In this document: in pieces, positions 1 to 5,397 of the stretch
How the letters are laid out: each line of letters opens with the position of its first letter
Position numbering within the stretch: position 1 is the first letter of the stretch
Assembly (NCBI GenBank): GCA_002427525.1
Contig: DIRP01000024.1
Span: 1-5,397 of the forward strand
Length of the DNA: 5,397 nt
Source of the DNA: Bacteroidales bacterium UBA5433
Lineage (GTDB): Bacteria > Bacteroidota > Bacteroidia > Bacteroidales > UBA932
Direction: 5' to 3'
The notes under the pieces: generated by a model
What the model was told of the DNA's origin: nothing
Database searches by the model: none
What the model saw: only the letters and a program-made list of their open reading frames with translations
Made by a program: the position numbers and the translations under genes

Positions 1-1154
1 TCTACCATCAGTTCCTCTCCAAACGTATTGATAAAAAGTTTGGTTCGTCCTGTAATTACCAGTTTGTGGGGATTGCGGCCGGTAAACCGTACGGTGTCTC
101 CAATAGAGTACCTCCACAAGCCGGAGTTGGTAGTGATTACCATGGCGTACGGCTTGTCGTTTTCTACTTCTGCCAAGGTTAAAAACTGTGTAAACGTTCC
201 ATTTTCTGCAGCTTCCAGCTTTTCAAGGGGTATAAATTCATAAAAAACACCCACGTTAGGCAACAAGTGCATTCCCGGGTCCGATAAATCTGTCTGAAAG
301 GCAAAAAAGCCTTCCGATGCGTTGTATGTTTCCAGGTAATGCATATTGTCAGAGGGGAACAACTTTTGGAAGTGTACCCGGTACGGATCAAAACTTACAC
401 CTCCGTGCATATACAATTCCATGTGGGGCCAGAGTTCGGATAAATTGTCTTTCCCGGAGAGTTCCAGCACTTTGCGCATAAGGAGCAGGTTCCAGGACGG
501 AACACCGGAAAAACTGACCACATTTTGCTTGATTACCTGGCGGCTGACCAAATCTGTTTTAAGTTCAAATTCCGGAATAAGCCCTATCTTACGAGAGGGT
601 GTGGTAAACAAACGTGCCAGCGGGGGAGTGTTTATCGTAAGGAAAGCCGATAAGTCTCCGTAACAGCAGTTAGTTTCTATGTTTTTGTCAATATGCCGGT
701 TGCCTCCCAGAACAAGAGATTTGCCGCGGAACAACCGGGATTTTGGGAACATCCTTACGTAGTGGGAAAGAATGGTAAGCATTCCTTTGTAATGGCACAG
801 TTTCAGATTTTCCATGTTCATGGGGATGAACTTGGATCTGGCAGATGAAGTGCCGCTGGACAAGGCAAACCAGGATGGCGGTTTATCCCACAACACGTTT
901 TTTTCGCCTTTGAGCATTCTTTGAATGTAGGGTTCCAGGGCGTTGTAGTCTCGCAGGGGAATTTGTTGTTGAAATTCCCGGATGCTTCCCGTGTTCTCCA
1001 GGCCGTGTTCTTTTCCAAAAACAGTGTTTTTCCCTCGGCTTACCAGGTGTTTTAAGGTTTCTTCCTGAAAGGGGAAGGGGTCGCGTACGGAGTAATCCAG
1101 TTCCCGTAAAAGCTTTCTGTTGTATAACCGGTATGCGGTATTGATAAGTGACAT
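1..1154 (-). CDS. GH3 auxin-responsive promoter family protein (adenylate-forming acyl-acid amido synthetase-like), 3' end outside window
   Basis: The minus-strand frame is open for 384 codons from the ATG at 1154-1152 to the left edge. Known relatives in plants adenylate a carboxylic acid with ATP and transfer it to an amino acid; the substrate of bacterial versions is not established. The three ATP/AMP-binding motifs of the family are visible: LSSGTSS (residues about 98-104), YNASEGFFAF (277-286) and the YxxGD-type YSIGD (349-353). An HGGVSF stretch (250-255) and the hinge-side TGRTKLFINTFGEEL segment (368-382) also fit. Bacterial members are about 500 residues, so roughly the last 115 residues (the small C-terminal lid) lie beyond position 1. 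There is no signal peptide, so it should be cytoplasmic. The gene starts 14 bases after the recO stop and may be co-transcribed with it, though a TAnnTTTG promoter core sits just upstream. Family assignment is firm; the reaction is inferred. Confidence 0.93.
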   Translation of the reverse strand, partial: MSLINTAYRLYNRKLLRELDYSVRDPFPFQEETLKHLVSRGKNTVFGKEHGLENTGSIREFQQQIPLRDYNALEPYIQRMLKGEKNVLWDKPPSWFALSSGTSSARSKFIPMNMENLKLCHYKGMLTILSHYVRMFPKSRLFRGKSLVLGGNRHIDKNIETNCCYGDLSAFLTINTPPLARLFTTPSRKIGLIPEFELKTDLVSRQVIKQNVVSFSGVPSWNLLLMRKVLELSGKDNLSELWPHMELYMHGGVSFDPYRVHFQKLFPSDNMHYLETYNASEGFFAFQTDLSDPGMHLLPNVGVFYEFIPLEKLEAAENGTFTQFLTLAEVENDKPYAMVITTNSGLWRYSIGDTVRFTGRNPHKLVITGRTKLFINTFGEELMV

Positions 1155-1160
1155 AAGCTC

Positions 1161-1189
1161 CAAAGATATTAAAGAAAAATCTGATGCAA
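1161..1189 (-). promoter_or_regulatory. Putative Bacteroidota-type promoter of the GH3 gene
   Basis: On the minus strand a TTG (1189-1187) is followed after 18 bases by TATCTTTG (1168-1161), close to the Bacteroidota sigma-factor consensus TTG-N19-TAnnTTTG. The -33 part lies inside the end of recO. The core ends only six bases before the GH3 ATG, so a transcript made here would be almost leaderless. A GGAG (1161-1158) three bases before the ATG is too close to be a standard ribosome site. This is motif evidence only; GH3 may simply be read through from recO. Confidence 0.4.
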
Positions 1190-1909
1190 GATATCAAGTG
1201 ACTTAATTTGAGGGGGTCTGCCCATATGGTACCCGTAATACCCTATCATGCTGTTTAAAAATTTGTACCGCTGTGCTCCGGTACAGGTTAACGGTTGGTA
1301 TGTGTCCGGCGGACATAATAAAATTTTGTGTAACATGCAGGAATCTTCTTTGTCAAAGGTGTCGGTTTGCCGGCCGGGGCTGTTTGCTTGTTCGGAAAAA
1401 GGAGTAAAACTCCCTTTGCGAATATCAAAATAACCTGCTGAAGAGCCTTCTGCACGAGGAGCGTAGCCCAGATAACGGCATAACCGGACGGTAAAATACA
1501 CATGTACGTCCGGCAGTTCTTCTCCTGCACCGTCCAGTTGCACAATGGTTTCTTTCAAAAAATGGTATAAATCCCGGTTTTCTTCAGATTCCCTGACAGT
1601 CCTATACACCAACTCTGCCATAAAAAGCCCTATACTGCTCTTGCGTACATCGGTACACAGGCCATGCAGCGGCGTGGTTTTTCGGTATTCTTTTAAACGG
1701 TGCAGTTCCTTTTTATCCGATATGTAGGCCCGGGAATCCAGTATGCTAAACGGATGAAATACGGCTGCCGCCGCTCTGTTGCGTGGCGTACGTACCCCGT
1801 TTACCACAAAATCTGCCCGTCCCAGTCTGTCTGTATAGGTGTTGACCAACAGGCTGGTTTCTTTGTATGGCCTGGTATTGAGGACAATGAGCTGTAAAGG
1901 TGTTATCAT
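1169..1909 (-). CDS. recO: DNA repair protein RecO
   Basis: The gene encodes 246 residues, the normal length for RecO. RecO works with RecR (and RecF) in the cytoplasm to displace SSB and load RecA on gapped DNA, and it also anneals single strands. The N-terminal OB-fold region (about 1-75) shows the family pattern: an ETSLLVNTYTDRLGRADFVV strand block, then a basic VRTPRNRAAAA stretch and FHPFSILD. The helical C-terminal part includes RKSSIGLFMAELVYRTVRE (about 89-107) and ends with the typical IKSLDILHQIF. The CxxC zinc-binding cysteines of some RecO proteins are absent, which is usual in Bacteroidota. Its ATG (1909-1907) overlaps the stop of the upstream diphosphatase gene by four bases, which fixes the start and suggests translational coupling. 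The GH3 gene follows after 14 bases. Confidence 0.94.
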   Translation of the reverse strand: MITPLQLIVLNTRPYKETSLLVNTYTDRLGRADFVVNGVRTPRNRAAAAVFHPFSILDSRAYISDKKELHRLKEYRKTTPLHGLCTDVRKSSIGLFMAELVYRTVRESEENRDLYHFLKETIVQLDGAGEELPDVHVYFTVRLCRYLGYAPRAEGSSAGYFDIRKGSFTPFSEQANSPGRQTDTFDKEDSCMLHKILLCPPDTYQPLTCTGAQRYKFLNSMIGYYGYHMGRPPQIKSLDILHQIFL

Positions 1910-2475
1910 GTAAATAGCAGAGCCATTTTTTCCAGGGCTTTTTTTCTGTGAGAGATGGCGTTTTTATCGTCTTCTGTCATTTCTGCGAAACTTATTTCAT
2001 AACCGGCAGGAACAAATACGGGGTCGTAACCAAAGCCTCTGTTTCCCCGAGGTACTTCAAGTATAGAACCTTCCGTCAAACCTTCAAAAAAACTCTGTTT
2101 CCCGTCGTTTATCAGAGCAATGACACAACGAAAACGGGCGGTTCTTACGGGGCTTCCCCGCATTTCTTTAAGCAACTTTTGTATATTCTCTGCCGGATTG
2201 CAGCTGCTGCCTGCATAACGTGCAGAAAACACCCCCGGAGCTCCGTTAAGAGCGTCCACTTCCAGTCCTGTATCGTCTGCAAAACAAGAGATACGGTATT
2301 TTTCCCACAAGAACAAAGCTTTTTGTAAGGCGTTTTCTTTGAGTGTGGTACCTGTTTCAGGAATTTCTCCTTCAAAACCCAGAGAGGGCGGCATAATTAT
2401 TGATACGGACGGGCCCAGTATGGCTTGTGCCTCACGGCATTTGTGCACATTGGCAGTGGCGAATAGCAATTCCAT
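1906..2475 (-). CDS. rdgB: Non-canonical purine NTP pyrophosphatase (XTP/dITP diphosphatase, RdgB/HAM1 family)
   Basis: This cytoplasmic house-cleaning enzyme hydrolyses dITP, ITP and XTP to the monophosphates plus pyrophosphate, keeping deaminated purines out of DNA and RNA. The 189-residue product has the full family signature. The N-terminal substrate-binding FATANVHK (5-12) has the TxNxxK pattern. The acidic FADDTGLEVDAL (65-76) carries the metal-binding/catalytic aspartates. GVFSARYAG (81-89), GFGYDPVF (147-154) and the C-terminal SHR (175-177) involved in base recognition are also present. The start is the ATG at 2475-2473, which places FATAN at the very N-terminus; a TTG two codons further up is possible but unnecessary and abuts the promoter core. 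It is the first gene of the minus-strand cluster and overlaps recO by ATGA at 1906-1909. Length and motifs look intact. Confidence 0.95.
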   Translation of the reverse strand: MELLFATANVHKCREAQAILGPSVSIIMPPSLGFEGEIPETGTTLKENALQKALFLWEKYRISCFADDTGLEVDALNGAPGVFSARYAGSSCNPAENIQKLLKEMRGSPVRTARFRCVIALINDGKQSFFEGLTEGSILEVPRGNRGFGYDPVFVPAGYEISFAEMTEDDKNAISHRKKALEKMALLFT

Positions 2476-2478
2476 ACG

Positions 2479-2486
2479 CAAAGATA
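2479..2486 (-). promoter_or_regulatory. Putative -7 promoter core for the rdgB-recO-(GH3) cluster
   Basis: TATCTTTG on the minus strand matches the Bacteroidota TAnnTTTG core exactly. It ends three bases before the rdgB ATG (2475), so transcription would begin at or next to the start codon and give a leaderless or nearly leaderless message. I see no TTG at the expected distance upstream (about 2504-2509), so the -33 element is weak or absent. The same eight bases occur before the GH3 gene. Confidence 0.45.
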
Positions 2487-2499
2487 TGAAGAATTATAG

Positions 2500-2507
2500 T
2501 AAATTTG
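2500..2507 (+). promoter_or_regulatory. Putative -7 promoter core for the S41 protease gene
   Basis: TAAATTTG matches the Bacteroidota TAnnTTTG core and lies 21 bases before the protease ATG (2529), leaving a leader of roughly 15-20 bases. No clear TTG is found about 19 bases upstream. The core sits 13 bases from the oppositely oriented rdgB core, so the upstream part of each promoter lies across the other one. Confidence 0.5.
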
Positions 2508-2528
2508 TTTTTCTTAGAGCCTTGTCAC

Positions 2529-4088
2529 ATGAAACCTAAAGTGTTGTTCCTTGCCCTTCTTATGCCCTTGATGCTGCAAGCACAAAGTGCAGATTTTAAA
2601 ACTTCCAGAAGCCTGGACATTTTCCATTCGGTATTACGGGAGGTTTCTCTTCATTACGTAGATTCTGTTGCACTGGATCAACTGGTTTATACAGGAATCG
2701 AAGCTATGCTTGCCACCATGGACCCGTATACGGAATTTATTCCGGAAGAAGAGAACGAGTCTATAGAAATGATGACTACCGGCAGTTACGGCGGAATAGG
2801 GGCCCTTATTAAAAAACGTCTTGGGGAAGGGGTGGTAGTTTCAGAGCCGTATGAAAATTCGCCGGCTGCACGGGCGGGGCTTATAGCCGGGGATGTCATT
2901 CTGGAAATAAACGGCCAATCGGTAATAGACCTGGAAGCCGACGAATGCAGTTCCCGTATGAAAGGAACTCCCGGAACCCAGGTGGTTTTTCTTGTTCGCA
3001 AACTGATGGGAGGAGATACGGTTACGGTACAGGTGACACGGGAAAAAGTTCATATTTCTGACGTGGGCCTGGCTTGCATGTTACAAGACAGCATAGCTTA
3101 CATAAGGGTAACAGGTTTTACACAAGGGGGAGCTGCAGAGGTTCGCAAGACGTTAAAAACCATGAAAAAGGACCATCCGGTAAAGGGGATAATTTTAGAC
3201 TTAAGAGGTAACGGAGGCGGCTTGATGGACGAGGCCGTGAAATTGCTTTCTTTGTTTTTGCCCCGCAATACCATGGTGGTATCTGCCAGGGGCAGGATTG
3301 AACGATTTGATGTAGAGTACTACACAAAAGAAGAACCTTTGGACATAAAAACACCGCTGGTTGTGCTGGTAAACAATGGTTCTGCCTCGTCTTCAGAGAT
3401 TGTGGCGGGAGCCATCCAGGATTTAAAAAGAGGCCTGATTGTTGGTGAAAGGACGTTTGGCAAAGGGCTTGTTCAGACCATCCTTCCCCTGAGCTACAAT
3501 GCCAACCTGAAGATTACTACGGCCAAATATTACATCCCCAGCGGAAGGTGCGTACAATCATTAGATTATGCCAATAGAAACGGTGACGGAACGCCCGAGC
3601 GTAATGAAGAAGGAGGAATTATTCCTGATATACCTGTAACGGCACCAAAATACAGCCGTATTACCATGGAATTGGTAGCCAGGGATTACATACATGAATA
3701 TTCCATTCATTATTATACACAGCACAAAACCATTGCTCCGGCAGACAGTTTCAGTATGAGTGACCGGGATTATCTGGATTTTATTGAGATAACGACAGCT
3801 AAGGAATTTGATGACAGAAGTGCAACAGAGATTCTGCTGGAAACTTTCAACCGCACAGCCCGGGCAGAGGGATACGAACAACTGCTGGAAAAAGAAATTA
3901 AAGCGTTAAAAGAACATTTGGTTACAGACAAGGTTGCGGATTTGTATCATTACAGGGAACAGATACAACCGTTGCTGGAAGAAGAGATATGCTGCAGGTA
4001 TTATTACCAGGAGGGCCGTTTGAAAAGTATGATAAGGGATGACAATCAGTTGGAAAAGGCTTTAGAGGCATTGAAAAAGGAAAAATAA
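2529..4088 (+). CDS. Periplasmic S41-family C-terminal processing peptidase with PDZ domain (CtpA/Prc-like)
   Basis: This is a 519-residue secreted serine protease that should cleave or trim envelope proteins from their C-terminal ends. Residues 1-18 form a signal peptide (basic MKPK, hydrophobic core, LQA cleavage site) without a lipobox cysteine, so it is predicted soluble in the periplasm. The N-terminal helical part contains MDPYTEFIP (64-72). A PDZ domain follows at about 85-172, from YGGIGALI through SPAARAGLIAGDVILEING. The protease core has LDLRGNGGG (223-231) and NGSASSSEIVAGA. Matching the Ser-Lys spacing of 25 in CtpA/Tsp gives Ser287, Lys312 (TFGKG) and Gln316 as the catalytic set, all present. 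Residues after about 370 form a charged, mainly helical C-terminal region, as in other Bacteroidota members. The ATG at 2529 is chosen because it begins the signal peptide; a TTG at 2505 overlaps the promoter core. The bactofilin gene follows on the same strand. Confidence 0.95.
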   Translation: MKPKVLFLALLMPLMLQAQSADFKTSRSLDIFHSVLREVSLHYVDSVALDQLVYTGIEAMLATMDPYTEFIPEEENESIEMMTTGSYGGIGALIKKRLGEGVVVSEPYENSPAARAGLIAGDVILEINGQSVIDLEADECSSRMKGTPGTQVVFLVRKLMGGDTVTVQVTREKVHISDVGLACMLQDSIAYIRVTGFTQGGAAEVRKTLKTMKKDHPVKGIILDLRGNGGGLMDEAVKLLSLFLPRNTMVVSARGRIERFDVEYYTKEEPLDIKTPLVVLVNNGSASSSEIVAGAIQDLKRGLIVGERTFGKGLVQTILPLSYNANLKITTAKYYIPSGRCVQSLDYANRNGDGTPERNEEGGIIPDIPVTAPKYSRITMELVARDYIHEYSIHYYTQHKTIAPADSFSMSDRDYLDFIEITTAKEFDDRSATEILLETFNRTARAEGYEQLLEKEIKALKEHLVTDKVADLYHYREQIQPLLEEEICCRYYYQEGRLKSMIRDDNQLEKALEALKKEK

Positions 4089-4101
4089 AATGTTATATTT
4101 G
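4071..4101 (+). promoter_or_regulatory. Putative Bacteroidota-type promoter of the bactofilin gene
   Basis: TTG (4071-4073), a 20-base spacer and TATATTTG (4094-4101) give a near-consensus Bacteroidota promoter. The -33 part lies in the last codons of the protease gene. Transcription would start around 4105-4110, leaving a short, A-rich leader without Shine-Dalgarno before the ATG at 4126, a common arrangement in this phylum. This is the best promoter match in the window. Confidence 0.6.
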
Positions 4102-4125
4102 TTTCGAAAAAAAAAGACTAACATT

Positions 4126-4584
4126 ATGGCATCAGAGAGAGACATCAAAGAAACGGGAGGATCACAGACAAACCATGTGACCCGTATAAGTTCAGATACT
4201 AAAATAATTGGAAGTATCATTACGCAACACGATATTCGTATTGACGGGTATTTGGAAGGAAAAGTCAAAACAGAAGGAAAACTTGTAATTGGTGAATCAG
4301 GTAAATGCAAAGGCGAAGTTGAATGCAAAAGTGTTGATGTAAGCGGCAGTTTTGACGGTGTACTAAAAGCTACTGAATTGGCGTCGTTAAGGGAAAAATG
4401 TGTTTTTACAGGAGAAATTCATTCAGACCAGATTTCTATTGAACCTACGGTACGCATAAGCGGTCAGCTTGTGTCTCCTGAATTGACAAAAAAAGACGAA
4501 AAATCCTCCCATCCTTCAAAAACTCCCTATTCTCCGGTTTCTGTGAAAGTAGCTGAACCTCAAGAGCCGGTGGAAAAGAAATAA
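4126..4584 (+). CDS. Bactofilin (polymer-forming cytoskeletal protein, DUF583)
   Basis: The 152-residue product has the bactofilin layout: a short polar N-terminal tail (1-20), a beta-helix core at about 21-116, and a Lys/Pro/Glu-rich disordered tail (117-152). The core shows the repeated turn pattern with a glycine followed by an alternating hydrophobic: IIGSI, RIDGYLEGKV, KCKGEV, DVSGSFDGVL, VFTGEI and VRISGQL. The RIDGYLEGKV block (38-47) is a family hallmark. Bactofilins polymerise without nucleotide into filaments, usually at the inner membrane, and scaffold wall-modifying or morphogenetic proteins. The ATG at 4126 is preferred because a strong promoter core at 4094-4101 lies just upstream. 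An in-frame ATG at 4090, one base after the protease stop, would add 12 residues (MLYLFRKKKTNI) resembling a membrane-targeting leader and has an AAGGA at 4077-4081, so the longer form cannot be excluded. The stop faces the MATE gene's stop three bases away. Confidence 0.92.
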   Translation: MASERDIKETGGSQTNHVTRISSDTKIIGSIITQHDIRIDGYLEGKVKTEGKLVIGESGKCKGEVECKSVDVSGSFDGVLKATELASLREKCVFTGEIHSDQISIEPTVRISGQLVSPELTKKDEKSSHPSKTPYSPVSVKVAEPQEPVEKK

Positions 4585-4587
4585 TCC

Positions 4588-5397
4588 TTACAGTACCTGA
4601 AAAACGTGTTTGCGCGCCATACATGTCTGGGCCAAAGAACGGACTACCAGATGGGCGGCATAGCCTATCCATAAAGCCTGGATTCCCAGGTGTTTCTCAA
4701 AAATTATATAAGACAGGTAAAAGGCAATTACAGAAAGAATCATAGCATTCCGCATGGCTTTTCCTGCCGTTGCTCCAATAAAGATGCCGTCCCACATAAA
4801 GGACAGACAGGAAATCAAAGGCATGCTGTAAAGCCAGGGTAAAAACGGCTTGGCAGCTTCAATTACCTCAGGCGCGGAGGTCATAAGCCTGAGCAGCCAT
4901 TGGTCGCCAACCAGGTAAAACAAGGTAGAAACAACTCCTACACCGGCACTCCAGATAAAAAGAAGTTTGACAGAGCGGATAAGCGATGCTTTATCCCCTG
5001 CACCAATAAATTTTCCTACAAGGGCTTCTCCCGCATACGCAAAACCGTCCACAAAATAGGCAAACAGCAGCAGTAATTTCATCATTATGGTAGCTACAGC
5101 CAGCAACAGATCTCCGTATTTTGCCGCAAGAAAAGTGAAGCCCGTATAAATCAACAGCATGCAAACAGATCGGATAAACAGGTTGCCGCTCAGGTTAAAG
5201 AAACGGCTCCATCCGTCTTTTCGGAATACCGCGGAACCCGTCACAAAACAGCTCATTTTTCTGTAGTAAACAAACAGTAATACTACCCCGCATGCCAAAC
5301 CAATGTACTGGGCCATAACAGTTCCCAACGCAATTCCTTTTATGCCCATACCGCCGGGGAAAGCCAGCAGGATACTCAAAACTATATTGCATACATT
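4588..5397 (-). CDS. MATE family efflux transporter (DinF-like), 5' part outside window
   Basis: The minus-strand frame is open from the right edge to the TAA at 4590-4588, giving 269 residues that form the C-terminal part of a multidrug and toxic compound extrusion transporter. These inner-membrane antiporters export organic cations or other compounds using a Na+ or H+ gradient. The fragment opens with NVCNIVL...GMGIKGIALGTVMAQY, the usual end of the N-terminal six-helix lobe, so about 160-170 residues are missing beyond position 5397. About seven or eight hydrophobic segments are visible. FVDGFAYAGEALVGKFIGAGD (about 119-139) is the signature of the DinF-like subgroup at the start of the C-lobe. 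The substrate cannot be predicted. There is no true start in view: the TTG at 5379 is an internal leucine codon. It converges on the bactofilin gene. Confidence 0.94.
   Translation of the reverse strand, partial: NVCNIVLSILLAFPGGMGIKGIALGTVMAQYIGLACGVVLLFVYYRKMSCFVTGSAVFRKDGWSRFFNLSGNLFIRSVCMLLIYTGFTFLAAKYGDLLLAVATIMMKLLLLFAYFVDGFAYAGEALVGKFIGAGDKASLIRSVKLLFIWSAGVGVVSTLFYLVGDQWLLRLMTSAPEVIEAAKPFLPWLYSMPLISCLSFMWDGIFIGATAGKAMRNAMILSVIAFYLSYIIFEKHLGIQALWIGYAAHLVVRSLAQTCMARKHVFQVL

Noticed and set aside
346..663. Plus-strand open frame of 105 codons
   Set aside because: It is antisense to the GH3 coding region, whose family motifs are in the other strand.
883..1197. Minus-strand open frame of 104 codons spanning the recO-GH3 junction
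   Set aside because: It overlaps the start of GH3 and the end of recO in another frame and resembles no family; both overlapped genes are certain.
1948..2328. Plus-strand open frame of 126 codons
   Set aside because: It lies wholly inside rdgB on the opposite strand, its product is cysteine- and phenylalanine-rich with no recognisable family, and the rdgB motifs explain the region.
2505..2528. TTG start adding eight residues to the S41 protease
   Set aside because: The extension precedes a proper signal peptide starting at the ATG at 2529, and the TTG lies within the probable promoter core.
3561..3881. Minus-strand open frame of 106 codons
   Set aside because: It is antisense to the C-terminal part of the S41 protease and has no signature of its own.
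5377..5379. TTG as the start of the MATE gene
   Set aside because: The frame continues upstream to the window edge with conserved MATE residues (NVCNIVL), so this is an internal leucine codon of a gene cut by the window.
1..5397. Defence system, mobile element, CRISPR array, tRNA or riboswitch
   Set aside because: No transposase, integrase, direct-repeat array, terminal inverted repeats, tRNA-like fold or long structured leader was seen; the window is nearly filled by six recognisable chromosomal genes.

Overview
The window looks like an ordinary chromosomal stretch from a member of the Bacteroidota, most likely the order Bacteroidales. Three things point there. The upstream regions carry Bacteroidota-type promoter cores (TAnnTTTG), and most starts lack a clear Shine-Dalgarno sequence. 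The RecO has the diverged Bacteroidota form without zinc cysteines. A bacterial GH3-family enzyme and a single-domain bactofilin are both common in that phylum. Genus or species cannot be named from the sequence.

Layout. Positions 1-2475 hold a minus-strand cluster read from right to left: an XTP/dITP diphosphatase (rdgB/HAM1 family), recO, then a GH3 adenylate-forming enzyme that runs off the left edge. rdgB and recO overlap by ATGA, and recO and GH3 are 14 bases apart. Positions 2476-2528 are a 53-base divergent promoter region. Positions 2529-4584 hold a plus-strand pair: a secreted S41/C-terminal-processing protease with a PDZ domain, and a bactofilin. From 4588 to the right edge a MATE transporter of the DinF-like subgroup lies on the minus strand. 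It converges on the bactofilin with only three bases between the stop codons, and its N-terminal part is outside the window.

How the genes relate. rdgB and recO are both genome-maintenance genes (nucleotide-pool cleaning and recombinational repair), and their overlap suggests translational coupling. The GH3 gene may be co-transcribed with them but also has a promoter-like element of its own. The S41 protease (periplasm) and the bactofilin (cytoplasmic polymer, often linked to the envelope) are plausibly both involved in envelope homeostasis; this is inferred from adjacency only. All gaps are short, and there are no intergenic stretches above 300 bases, RNA genes, mobile elements or CRISPR arrays.

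I found no convincing undescribed multi-gene system. The most interesting detail is the start region of the bactofilin. An upstream ATG one base after the protease stop would add a hydrophobic/basic leader resembling a membrane-targeting sequence, while a strong promoter core within that leader favours a shorter protein from an ATG at 4126.
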